From Gordonia zhaorongruii (GTDB lineage: Bacteria; Actinomycetota; Actinomycetes; Mycobacteriales; Mycobacteriaceae), in contig NZ_CP041763.1 of NCBI RefSeq assembly GCF_007559005.1, forward strand, positions 1,954,463 to 2,018,462: DNA of 64,000 bases, written 5' to 3'. How positions within the stretch are numbered: position 1 is the first letter of the stretch; each line of letters starts with the position of its first letter. The position numbers were made by a program, and so were the translations under genes. Under the pieces are notes generated by a model. It did no database searches, was not told the origin of the DNA, and worked only from the letters and a program-made list of their open reading frames with translations. Positions 19,509 to 27,294 of this stretch are shown piece by piece.

Positions 19509-20561
19509 TCAGTACCGTCGCGCGGCGTTGTACGGTCCGGCCTCGTCCACCGGAACCACCTGCACGGGAATGCCGTACGTGGAGGCGTGCACGACCATGC
19601 CGTGGCCGACGTACATGCCGACATGCGTGGCGCCCGGGTAGTAGATGATGAGGTCGCCCGGACGGAGATCGCCGCGGTCGACCGACGTGCCCCCGGCGAG
19701 CTGTGCGCCGCTCGTGCGCGGTAGTGACTTGTCGGCCTGTTCGTACGCCCACACCATGAGTCCCGAGCAGTCGAACTCGCTCGGCCCGTCGGCACCCCAC
19801 GAGTACGGGGAGCCGACCTTGGACAGCGCGGCCTTCACCGCACGGAGTGCAGTGGAGGTGCCCTTCGGCACGGACTTGATGGAGAAGTCGTAATGCGGTC
19901 CTCGCAGCTTGGACAGCTGCCGTCCGGTCAGCGATTTGAACATCGCCCGGATCTTCACCGCTTCGAGTTGCAGGTCGGATTGCTTCGCCTGCAGTCGGCC
20001 TCGGTGACGTTCGGCCTTCGCGACCGAGGAGCGGGCCTCGCGGGCCGCGTCGTCGGCCGCGGACTTCGCCTCGCGGGCCTTGCGTGCGGTCGCGGTGACC
20101 GAGCGGAGGTCTGCGGCGGACTGCCGGGACATGACCTCCAGTCCGGACATGTTGTCGAGAAGCGATTGGGGCGAATCGCTGACCAGCACCGCGTAGAGGC
20201 GGTTGACCCGGGCACCTCGATAACTCGCACGCGCCAGCGCATCGATCTTCTCCTGTGCGCGGTCCATCCGGCCTTCCAGCCCGGACAGCTTCCGCGATGC
20301 GGACGCCGAGGCGCGCCGCTGCTCGGCGACCACCTTGCGCTGCTTGTCGAACTCCGACTTCGCGCGGTTCATCTCCTCCGAGGTGCGTTCCGCCTTCTCG
20401 GAGAGTTCCTTGTACTGGGTCAGAACCCGGTCGGCGCGGCTCTTCGGCTCGGCCGATGCCGGCGGACCGGGCAGCAGCGAGGCCGTCGCCACCATCACAG
20501 CGCTGACCGCCGTCGCACGCGTCACCCGACGCACCCGATCACCTTGGTTCTGATCCACCAC
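19509..20561 (-). CDS. Secreted NlpC/P60 peptidoglycan endopeptidase with N-terminal coiled coil
   Basis: A 350-residue exported hydrolase likely to cut peptide stems of peptidoglycan. A signal sequence (about 15-38, ending ASA) precedes a long coiled coil (about 45-210, rich in Lys, Glu, Arg, Ala). The C-terminal NlpC/P60 domain has SPYSWGADGPSEFDCSGLMV with the catalytic Cys, and THVGMYVGHG with the catalytic His. The layout resembles RipA/Rv2190c: the coiled coil can occlude the active site. GTG 20561 or 20558 starts it; AAGGA lies just upstream. It is followed without a gap by the lipoprotein and pimB' genes. Confidence 0.88.
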   Translation of the reverse strand: MVDQNQGDRVRRVTRATAVSAVMVATASLLPGPPASAEPKSRADRVLTQYKELSEKAERTSEEMNRAKSEFDKQRKVVAEQRRASASASRKLSGLEGRMDRAQEKIDALARASYRGARVNRLYAVLVSDSPQSLLDNMSGLEVMSRQSAADLRSVTATARKAREAKSAADDAAREARSSVAKAERHRGRLQAKQSDLQLEAVKIRAMFKSLTGRQLSKLRGPHYDFSIKSVPKGTSTALRAVKAALSKVGSPYSWGADGPSEFDCSGLMVWAYEQADKSLPRTSGAQLAGGTSVDRGDLRPGDLIIYYPGATHVGMYVGHGMVVHASTYGIPVQVVPVDEAGPYNAARRY

Positions 20562-20637
20562 ACGATCCTTAATACCGCTCAGGGTGGGTCACGCGCACAT
20601 CGGCGCGTTCCCCACCCTGGTCTGAATGCTTCATTGT

Positions 20638-20661
20638 GCCCCGGAATCGATCTTCCGGGGC
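20638..20661 (-). terminator. Hairpin terminator of the short NlpC/P60 gene
   Basis: Perfect 9-bp stem (GCCCCGGAA/TTCCGGGGC) with a 6-nt loop, 18 bp after the stop of the gene at 20680. A second 9-bp stem (CAGGGTGGG at 20580-20588 with CCCACCCTG at 20611-20619) lies further downstream, so termination may be in tandem. Confidence 0.55.
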
Positions 20662-20679
20662 GGACTCGAACCGATCGGC

Positions 20680-21252
20680 TCAGTAGCGGCGAATGCTCGA
20701 CACGGACCAGTTGCTGACCTTGTCGCGCTGAACGGGGACGCCCTCGGTCGACGAGTGGACGAACATGCCGTTGCCCGCGTAGATGCCTGCGTGGCCGCCG
20801 CCGTTGAAGATCAGGACATCGCCGGGACGCGCCTTCGAGACCGACGAGACGGACTTGCCGCCACCGGCCTGGCCGTAGCTGTCGCGCGGGATGGTCTTGC
20901 CTGCCTCCTGGTAGGCCCAGTAGACGAGACCCGAGCAGTCGAACGCGCTCGGTCCGGCGGCGCCGTACGCGTACGGCGAGCCGATCTTCGACTCCGCGTT
21001 GTGCAGCGCCTTCTTCGCGCGCACCTGCTGGGGGCTGCCGATGTTATCGCCCGGCTTCGGAACGTCCATGTTGGGCAGCTTGATGTTGCCCGGCAGATCG
21101 AACGTGCCGAGGTTGGGGATCTTCACCGGCGCTGCATCGGCCGGGGCAGACGCGAGCGCAGCCGAACCACCGATGGCGATCGATCCTGCGACCACGGCGG
21201 TCGTTGCGGCCTTGCGGCCCGCGCCGGGCTTGTCCAAACGGTGTTTAGCCAC
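20680..21252 (-). CDS. Secreted NlpC/P60 endopeptidase under c-di-AMP riboswitch control
   Basis: A 190-residue exported protein. It starts VAKHRLDKPGAGRKAATTAV followed by a hydrophobic Ala-rich signal ending ASAPADA. The C-terminal NlpC/P60 domain has SPYAYGAAGPSAFDCSGLVY (catalytic Cys) and GGGHAGIYAGNG (catalytic His). It lacks the coiled coil of its neighbour, so it resembles the short RipB/RipD class. GTG 21252 is chosen: AAGGAG lies 11 nt upstream and the reading before it is riboswitch RNA. Expression should depend on the ydaO-type element just upstream. Confidence 0.9.
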   Translation of the reverse strand: MAKHRLDKPGAGRKAATTAVVAGSIAIGGSAALASAPADAAPVKIPNLGTFDLPGNIKLPNMDVPKPGDNIGSPQQVRAKKALHNAESKIGSPYAYGAAGPSAFDCSGLVYWAYQEAGKTIPRDSYGQAGGGKSVSSVSKARPGDVLIFNGGGHAGIYAGNGMFVHSSTEGVPVQRDKVSNWSVSSIRRY

Positions 21253-21280
21253 TGAACTGAGTACTCCTTGTTGTCTCTCC

Positions 21281-21447
21281 CTGACCGCCGACCGGGTTAG
21301 CTGTCGGGTTCGAGCCGGAAGATATGGCTCTACGCGTTCGGGTCGCTGGGACCACGGCCGCGATTCACCCCAATTCACCGGCGCGTTCGCACACGCCGAA
21401 GAAGAAAAGTGGTTCCCCGGTTCGCTCCCGAGGGGTAGGAGCGATTA
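21281..21447 (-). promoter_or_regulatory. ydaO/yuaA-type c-di-AMP riboswitch
   Basis: Read on the minus strand, the leader of the NlpC/P60 gene contains conserved blocks of this class in order: GCGAACCGGGGAACC (near 21410-21424), TTGGGGTGAATCGC (near 21360-21373), and GAACCCGACAGCTAACCCGG (near 21291-21310), followed by GTCGGCGG just before the gene. These match the motif known upstream of rpf and NlpC/P60 cell-wall hydrolase genes in actinobacteria, where c-di-AMP lowers expression. The 5' boundary is approximate. Confidence 0.88.
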
Positions 21448-21566
21448 GGCGGTGACCCTCCGGGTCTCCCCTTACGGGGATCACCTCACTGGAAAGTCTC
21501 GAAAAGATTACGAAACCCGTCGAACGATGTCCAGGAGGGCGGGCAAAGGGCGCCCTCACACGCGAA

Positions 21567-21818
21567 TCAGACCGCGTGGAGCCATCCGGCACTCGTTTCA
21601 GAAAACCCGCATTCACCTGCAGATACGCGTTCCCGTGCCAGACTCGCGCTTTCGGCCGAAATCAGCGCTGTGTCGACCAGCACATCTAGTGCCGCGAGCA
21701 TGTCTGATTCATCGCGATCTGTTACGTACTCGCTGGTAACAGGACCGAGGAGCACCTGCATCATGCACCCGTCGCAGGCTCGATTGCGTGCCGGGCACGT
21801 CGCGCAGTCGATTCTCAT
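21567..21818 (-). CDS. Small Cys-rich protein of unknown function
   Basis: An 83-residue protein with four cysteines in a compact N-terminal cluster, DCATCPARNRACDGCMMQ, which could bind zinc or another metal. The rest is acidic and helical (DESDMLAALDVLVDTALIS). ATG 21818 has GAGAGG about 9 nt upstream. It lies upstream of, and on the same strand as, the riboswitch-controlled NlpC/P60 gene, and divergent from the DnaQ/GIY-YIG gene. I believe similar small proteins occur at this place in related genera, but cannot check. No function is assigned. Confidence 0.62.
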   Translation of the reverse strand: MRIDCATCPARNRACDGCMMQVLLGPVTSEYVTDRDESDMLAALDVLVDTALISAESASLARERVSAGECGFSETSAGWLHAV

Positions 21819-22009
21819 TGTGATCCGCCTCTCATTTCATGTGCATGGTCCGGATTCGGCGAGTCCGGCAGGCTTCCAGCGTGTCGCCGGAGCCCGGCAG
21901 AGCTCGACCTCGGGTGCAGACTACGAACGCACTCCGACAATCCTCGACGGTCGGTGATCCTGCTTCCGCCGCCCGGGATCCTGTCGGAGGCGCGTCATAC
22001 CGTGCCCGC

Positions 22010-23725
22010 ATGACGATCACCTCCGATCAACTGTCGTTCGCCGACATCGATCACGACGAGTTCGCCGATCGTTCCCTGTTCGACACCACACTCGTCGTCG
22101 TCGACCTGGAGACGACCGGGGGCAGCTCCGATCAGGATGCGATCACCGAGATCGGTGCGGTCAAGATCCGCGGCGGCGAGGTTCTCGGCGAGTTCGCGAC
22201 GCTCGTCGACCCCGGTCGCGAGATCCCGCCGCAGATCGTCGCCCTCACAGGCATCACGACGGCGATGACGTACGACGCACCGCCCATAGAGGAGGTCCTG
22301 CCCGCGTTCGCGGAGTTCGCTGCGGGGAGCGTGCTCGTCGCCCACAACGCCCGGTTCGACACCGCGTTCCTCCGCAAGGCCGCCGTTCGCATGCATCTGC
22401 CCTGGCCGTTCACCACATCGCTCTGCACGGTCGCGATGGCTCGCCGGATCCTCACCAGGCAGGAGGCCCCGACCGTGAAGCTATCGGCGCTCGCCGAGCT
22501 GTTCGACGTCTCGGTCCGGCCCACGCACCGTGCCCTCGACGACGCTCGGGCCACCGTCGACGTCTTCCATCACCTGCTCGAGCGGGTGGGGAATCGCGGA
22601 GTGCACACATATCGCGACCTCACCGAGTACTTGCCGCGCGCGACGCCCGCCATGCGCGCCAAGCGCTCGCTGTCGACGAACCTGCCGAGACGTCCCGGGG
22701 TGTACCTGTTCCGTGGACCGGGCGACGAGGTGCTCTACGTCGGCACTGCGAAGGACCTGCGCCGCCGCGTGTCGCAGTACTTCTCCGGCGGCGAATCCAG
22801 GACGCGCATGGCCGAGATGGTCGCGCTCACCGAGCGGGTCGATCATGTCGAGTGCGCGCATTCACTGGAGGCCGGTGTCCGGGAGCTGACTCTCCTCGCG
22901 ACGCACAAGCCCGTGTACAACCGTCGTTCCCGCAATCCGCACCGAGGCTGGTGGCTGACGCTGACCGACGAGCGGTTCCCGCGTCTCACCGTCACCAGGA
23001 CACCGGCCGCCGCGTCGATCGGCCCGATCGCCGGCCGGAATGCGGCCGCCGACGTCGCGGACGTGATCAGTTCCGCGGCTCGCCTGCGCTCGTGCACGAC
23101 GAACCTCAAACGCGCCGACCAGCACTGGTGCACCGGCGATGCGCCAGGAAGTTGCCACGCCGCCGGCGAACGGCCCGAAACCGCCCCCGACTACCGGGCT
23201 CGCACCGAAGCCGCCGAGGCGCTGCTGCACGGCCGGTCGGACGAGTTGCTCGTCGCCCTCCACGATCAGCTGCACCGACTGGCGGCGCTCCGCCGGTACG
23301 AGTCCGCGGCCCGGGCACGCGACCGCCTCGCAGCCACGATCGACGCGCTGGCCCGGTGCCAGCGACTGACCGCCGTCGCACGGATCACCGAGCTCGTGCT
23401 CGCACACCCCGACGGCGCCGGAGGTTGGGAGTTCAGCGTCATCCGGCACGGGCGGCTGGCCGGTGCCGCACGCGCTGCCCCCGGGGTGGCGCCGATGCCG
23501 GTGATCGAGACGATGAGAGCAGCCTCGGCGACCATCCTCCCGCCGACCGAGCGCGCCGGCCCGCTGGCCGGTGCACCTGCGGAGGAGCTCTCGCTCATCG
23601 ATCGGTGGATGAGCGAACCCGGCACCCGACTGGTGACGACGACAGATGACCTGTCCCTCCCGATCGGCTCGGCGCAGCGGTGGATCCACTTCGCGTGGGA
23701 CGCCCGGCATGCCCGAGAGACATGA
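22010..23725 (+). CDS. DnaQ-like 3'-5' exonuclease fused to UvrC-type GIY-YIG nuclease domain
   Basis: A 571-residue two-nuclease protein. Residues about 24-190 form a DEDDh exonuclease: VVVDLETTGG, VAHNARFDTAFL and HRALDDARATV. Residues about 220-310 form a GIY-YIG domain as in UvrC: RRPGVYLFRGPGDEVLYVG, RRRVSQYF, and ELTLLATHKPVYN with the catalytic Glu. The remainder (about 310-571) matches no further UvrC nuclease domain that I can see. The arrangement matches Rv2191, whose exact repair role is unclear. The ATG 22010 has no good ribosome site (GGAGG is 19 nt away), so the start is less certain than the rest. Confidence 0.86.
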   Translation: MTITSDQLSFADIDHDEFADRSLFDTTLVVVDLETTGGSSDQDAITEIGAVKIRGGEVLGEFATLVDPGREIPPQIVALTGITTAMTYDAPPIEEVLPAFAEFAAGSVLVAHNARFDTAFLRKAAVRMHLPWPFTTSLCTVAMARRILTRQEAPTVKLSALAELFDVSVRPTHRALDDARATVDVFHHLLERVGNRGVHTYRDLTEYLPRATPAMRAKRSLSTNLPRRPGVYLFRGPGDEVLYVGTAKDLRRRVSQYFSGGESRTRMAEMVALTERVDHVECAHSLEAGVRELTLLATHKPVYNRRSRNPHRGWWLTLTDERFPRLTVTRTPAAASIGPIAGRNAAADVADVISSAARLRSCTTNLKRADQHWCTGDAPGSCHAAGERPETAPDYRARTEAAEALLHGRSDELLVALHDQLHRLAALRRYESAARARDRLAATIDALARCQRLTAVARITELVLAHPDGAGGWEFSVIRHGRLAGAARAAPGVAPMPVIETMRAASATILPPTERAGPLAGAPAEELSLIDRWMSEPGTRLVTTTDDLSLPIGSAQRWIHFAWDARHARET

Positions 23726-23746
23726 CGCTCCCGATCGGCCTGACGC

Positions 23747-23752
23747 TAGGGT
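23747..23752 (+). promoter_or_regulatory. -10 element of the RAM-domain gene (leaderless)
   Basis: TAGGGT lies 6 nt before the ATG at 23759, with no Shine-Dalgarno sequence between. It is placed 22 bp after the stop of the nuclease gene. Confidence 0.4.
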
Positions 23753-23758
23753 TGAGCC

Positions 23759-24037
23759 ATGATCACTGCCATCGTTCTCATCGGGGCCGACATCCATCAG
23801 ATTCCGGAGACGGCTCAGGCTGTCGCGAACATCCCCGGCGTCACCGAGGTGTACTCATGTGCGGGCGACGTCGACCTGATCGCCAAGGTGCGGGTGCGAA
23901 GCCACGATCAGATCGCCGAGGTCGTGACCGCGAAGATCAACCGCCTGCCCGGCGTGCGGACGAGCGCGACGCATATCGCCTTCCGGAGCTACGCGAGTTC
24001 CGAGGTCGACGGCGGGTTCTCGATCGGCGAGAACTGA
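23759..24037 (+). CDS. Stand-alone Lrp/AsnC ligand-binding (RAM) domain protein
   Basis: A 92-residue protein consisting only of the RAM domain of Lrp/AsnC regulators: TAIVLIGADIHQIPETAQAVANI, then VYSCAGDVDLIAKVRVR and INRLPGVRTSATHIAFRSY. There is no helix-turn-helix. Such stand-alone domains bind amino acids and may act with full-length Lrp proteins or other partners. Its last 49 bp overlap the 3' end of trpD on the other strand, which invites a link with tryptophan metabolism, but that is inference. Confidence 0.85.
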   Translation: MITAIVLIGADIHQIPETAQAVANIPGVTEVYSCAGDVDLIAKVRVRSHDQIAEVVTAKINRLPGVRTSATHIAFRSYASSEVDGGFSIGEN

Positions 24038-25083
24038 GACCAGTCGTCGAGGAGCCGCGCGGCCGCACCGGAGTCGATCACGTCCGAGACTCTCGCGTGC
24101 GCCGCGCGCAGCGCCGCCGCCAGACCGGCGTCGTCGAACGGCCCGTCCTGCTCGAACGCCACGATCGCAGCCGCCGCGTTCAGGGTGACGGCATCACGGA
24201 CCGGTCCGGTCTCGCCTGCGAACAGATCGCGAGCGACCACCGCGTTGACACTCGCATCGCCGCCCTGCAGAGCGGACAGTTCCACGAGGTCGATGCCCAG
24301 ATCGCGGGGATCCAGCGCCAGCTTTCGGATCCGGCCCTCGAAGACCTGCCACACGGTGGACGTGGTCGTGGTCGTGATCTCATCGAGCCCGTCGTCGCCG
24401 CGGACCACGAGCACCCGATTTCCCCGATCGGCGAACGCCTGCGCCATCACCGGCGCCAGATCCTCGAACGCGCACCCGATGAGTCCCGCCGTCGGCGACG
24501 CCGGGTTGGTCAACGGACCGAGAACGTTGAACACGGTCGGAATGCCGATCTCACGACGCGGCGGACCCGTGAAACGGAACGCCGGGTGGAAGACGGGTGC
24601 GAAGCAGAACCCGATACCGAGCTTCTCCACGCATTCGCGGACGGCCGCCGGGCTGAGGGTGATGTTCACATCGAGCGCCTCGAGCACATCGGCACCGCCG
24701 CTCTTCGACGACGATGCGCGGTTGCCGTGCTTCACCACCGGCACACCGGCAGCCGCGACCACCACCGAGGTCATCGTCGAGATGTTCACGGTATGAGCTC
24801 GGTCCCCGCCGGTTCCGACGATGTCCACCGCCTCGCCGGACACCTCGATGCGGTTCGCCAGCGCCAACATCGAATCCGACAGGCCGCGCAGCTCCGAGGA
24901 TGCCGCGCCCTTCATCTTGATCCCCACGCCGAGCGCCGCGATCTGGGCACCGGTCGCAGAGTCGGACATGATCTCGCGCATCGCCCACGCGGCCTCGTCG
25001 ACCGAAAGATCGATGCCGTCCGTGACCTTGCCGAGAATCTGCGGCCACGTATAGGTGGACCTGCTCGCCTGCGAAGTGTTCAC
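23989..25083 (-). CDS. trpD: Anthranilate phosphoribosyltransferase
   Basis: Second step of tryptophan synthesis: transfers phosphoribosyl from PRPP to anthranilate. The 364-residue protein carries VDIVGTGGDRAHTVNIST (PRPP/Mg2+ site), VVKHGNRASSSKSGGADVLE and RGDDGLDEITTT. GTG 25083 gives the family N-terminus with TYTWPQILGKVTDG. The C-terminal coding end overlaps the convergent RAM-domain gene by 49 bp, an unusually deep antisense overlap. The upstream gene at 25094-25555 is 10 bp away and probably co-transcribed. Other trp genes are not in the window. Position matches Rv2192c. Confidence 0.95.
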   Translation of the reverse strand: MNTSQASRSTYTWPQILGKVTDGIDLSVDEAAWAMREIMSDSATGAQIAALGVGIKMKGAASSELRGLSDSMLALANRIEVSGEAVDIVGTGGDRAHTVNISTMTSVVVAAAGVPVVKHGNRASSSKSGGADVLEALDVNITLSPAAVRECVEKLGIGFCFAPVFHPAFRFTGPPRREIGIPTVFNVLGPLTNPASPTAGLIGCAFEDLAPVMAQAFADRGNRVLVVRGDDGLDEITTTTTSTVWQVFEGRIRKLALDPRDLGIDLVELSALQGGDASVNAVVARDLFAGETGPVRDAVTLNAAAAIVAFEQDGPFDDAGLAAALRAAHARVSDVIDSGAAARLLDDWSQFSPIENPPSTSELA

Positions 25084-25093
25084 GGCAACCAGC

Positions 25094-25555
25094 CTAGCCA
25101 GGCAGGTCCAGCACGGCCCACCCGACACTGCGGCCCCCGGCACGCGATGCCCGACTCGCCATACGCGATCGTTCCTGTGACACCGTGCGAGCATCCACCG
25201 CCTGCACCCGGGCCAACGCGATGAGAACCATGCCGTCCGGCGCATCCGGGTCCCCATCGAGGAGCGTCGTCTCCTGATATCCCTCACGTGCCGCTGATGA
25301 AGCGGCACCGGGCGCCGCTTCTCCGGGGACGGCCAGCAGATGCCGGAGCACCGCACCGCGCGATTCCCCGAACCCCGCGCGGTCGAGCACTGCCGAGCTC
25401 GCCGTCACGTCGTCGTCGCACCGCACCACCACCTCGAGGTCGGCGTCGTCGACGTCGGGCACCCTTCGTGACGGGTCGCCGCGACGCAGCCGAGCGACCA
25501 TGCGGCGGATCCGACCGTCGGACTTGGCTTCGGAATCTGTGTCGTCGCTCCTCAT
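25094..25555 (-). CDS. Hypothetical protein upstream of trpD
   Basis: A 153-residue protein I do not recognise. It begins MRSDDTDSEAKSDGRIRRMV, has a likely beta-strand stretch DADLEVVVRCDDDVTASSAV, and ends GRSVGWAVLDLPG. No signal peptide or membrane segment is seen. ATG 25555 is preferred over an ATG 12 nt upstream without strong evidence. Support comes from the clean frame in a gap that would otherwise be empty, and from the tight 10-bp spacing to trpD. It could still be a non-coding artefact of high GC. Confidence 0.5.
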   Translation of the reverse strand: MRSDDTDSEAKSDGRIRRMVARLRRGDPSRRVPDVDDADLEVVVRCDDDVTASSAVLDRAGFGESRGAVLRHLLAVPGEAAPGAASSAAREGYQETTLLDGDPDAPDGMVLIALARVQAVDARTVSQERSRMASRASRAGGRSVGWAVLDLPG

Positions 25556-25700
25556 GGCTTCGAGCAAACCAGATCACCAAGCGTCACCGCACCCTGTGAG
25601 GACACGCCGGTCGCCACTACCGGTGATCGGTCTACCTGCGAAAAACAGAACGCGCACGTCGAATTTCCGACCCAGCTGGAAATCATTTACTACGAACCGT

Positions 25701-25706
25701 CATACT
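25701..25706 (+). promoter_or_regulatory. -10 element of the ctaE-qcrCAB operon (leaderless)
   Basis: CATACT lies 7 nt before the GTG at 25714; no Shine-Dalgarno sequence is present. This would be the main promoter of the cytochrome oxidase subunit III/bc1 operon. Confidence 0.45.
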
Positions 25707-25713
25707 TCTTGAT

Positions 25714-26325
25714 GTGACTAGCGCTGTGGGTAACTCCGGAACCGCCATCACCTCACGCGTGCACTCGCTGAACCGTCCCAACATGGTCAGCGTCGGCACC
25801 ATCGTGTGGTTGTCGAGCGAGTTGATGTTCTTCGCCGGCCTGTTCGCGATGTACTTCGTCGCGCGGGCCAATGCTGCTGACGGCTGGCCCCAGCCGCCGG
25901 CCCACCTGAACCTCGCCCTCGCGGTGCCGGTGACCCTCGTACTGATTCTCAGCTCGGTCACCTGCCAGTACGGCGTCTTCGCCGCTGAGCGCGGCGATGT
26001 GTTCGGTCTGCGCCGCTGGTACACGATCACGCTGGTCATGGGCACGTTCTTCGTCTGCGGTCAGGCGTACGAGTACTACACGCTGGTCGGAGAGGGGCTC
26101 ACCCTCTCCTCGAACGCCTACGGCTCGGTCTTCTACATGGCGACCGGCTTCCACGGAATGCACGTCATCGGCGGTCTCGTCGCATTCGTCTTCCTGCTGA
26201 TCCGCACGCGCCTGTCGAAGTTCACCCCGGCGCAGGCGACCGCGGCGATCGTCGTCTCCTACTACTGGCACTTCGTCGACGTCGTGTGGATCGCCCTGTT
26301 CGTGGTCATTTACTTCATCCGGTAG
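25714..26325 (+). CDS. ctaE: Cytochrome c oxidase subunit III
   Basis: Membrane subunit of the aa3 oxidase. The 203-residue protein has about five membrane segments and typical family motifs: [18 protein letters not shown] near the start, [19 protein letters not shown], and the C-terminal [19 protein letters not shown]. The GTG start (MTSAVGNSG) follows a -10 at 7 nt. It heads the operon with qcrC, qcrA and qcrB, the classical actinobacterial arrangement supporting a bcc-aa3 supercomplex. Confidence 0.95.
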   Translation: MTSAVGNSGTAITSRVHSLNRPNMVSVGTIVWLSSELMFFAGLFAMYFVARANAADGWPQPPAHLNLALAVPVTLVLILSSVTCQYGVFAAERGDVFGLRRWYTITLVMGTFFVCGQAYEYYTLVGEGLTLSSNAYGSVFYMATGFHGMHVIGGLVAFVFLLIRTRLSKFTPAQATAAIVVSYYWHFVDVVWIALFVVIYFIR

Positions 26326-26397
26326 CCCCCGGCGGCCCCGGAACCGGATCAGCCGGTTCGCCAAATACCAGTCCAACCGCTTAGTAGAGAGTCACCG

Positions 26398-27294
26398 ATG
26401 AGATCATCTCCACCGAGTTCGCCGGAGACGCGCGACGCCACGACTTCGGGCTCACGCACGAAGTCGCGGCGCAAGCTCCGTCGGCGTGCCGCCGGAACCA
26501 TCTTCCTGCTCCTCGGCCTCGTCGCCACCGGACTTCTCGCGGGCTTGCTCAGCCCCGAGCCGCAGGTGGCCACCGCCGACGACCAGCAGGCTTCCATGAT
26601 CAAGACCGGCAAGCAGCTGTACGAGACCTCGTGCATCACCTGCCACGGCGCCAACCTCGAAGGCGTCAACGATCGCGGACCGTCCCTGATGGGCGTCGGC
26701 GACGCCGCCGTCTACTTCCAGGTCTCGTCCGGCCGTATGCCCGCCGCCCGCGGTGAGGCCCAGGCCGCGCGCAAGCCCGCCAAGTTCACCGAAGCTCAGA
26801 TCGATCAGCTCGGCGCTTACATCCAGGCGATGGGCGGCGGACCGCGCGTCATGTACGAGCGGAACTCCGACGGCTCGGTCAAGCGCGGAGAGAACGGATT
26901 CCCGGTGCTGGCCATGGAGTCGCTCAAGGGCGACGATCTCGGCCGCGGGTCGGAACTGTTCCGGCTCAACTGCGCCTCCTGCCACAACTTCACCGGTCGT
27001 GGCGGTGCGCTCTCGGGCGGTAAGTACGCTCCCCCGCTGACGGACGTCAATCCGCAGCAGCTCTACACGGCGATGCTCACCGGCCCGCAGAACATGCCGA
27101 AGTTCTCCAACCGGCAGCTGTCGGTCGAGGAGAAGAAGAACATCATCGGTTTCATCCGTTACGCAGACTCCGCCAACCCCAGTGGCGGCCTCGGTCTCGG
27201 CGGATTCGGTCCGGCCTCTGAAGGCATGGTCATGTGGGTTGTCGGTGGCGCGCTCATCGTTGCGGGCGCAATGTGGATTGGATCACGAAATTGA
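26398..27294 (+). CDS. qcrC: Cytochrome bc1 complex diheme cytochrome c subunit
   Basis: Passes electrons from the Rieske protein to the CuA centre of the oxidase, replacing a soluble cytochrome c. The 298-residue protein has an N-terminal membrane segment (about 30-50), two covalent heme sites CITCH (about 79-83) and CASCH (about 192-196), and a C-terminal anchor ending WIGSRN. Diheme c1 is standard in actinobacteria. Its final codons overlap the qcrA start by 4 nt, giving coupling. ATG 26398 is preceded by a GAGAG element. Confidence 0.95.
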   Translation: MRSSPPSSPETRDATTSGSRTKSRRKLRRRAAGTIFLLLGLVATGLLAGLLSPEPQVATADDQQASMIKTGKQLYETSCITCHGANLEGVNDRGPSLMGVGDAAVYFQVSSGRMPAARGEAQAARKPAKFTEAQIDQLGAYIQAMGGGPRVMYERNSDGSVKRGENGFPVLAMESLKGDDLGRGSELFRLNCASCHNFTGRGGALSGGKYAPPLTDVNPQQLYTAMLTGPQNMPKFSNRQLSVEEKKNIIGFIRYADSANPSGGLGLGGFGPASEGMVMWVVGGALIVAGAMWIGSRN

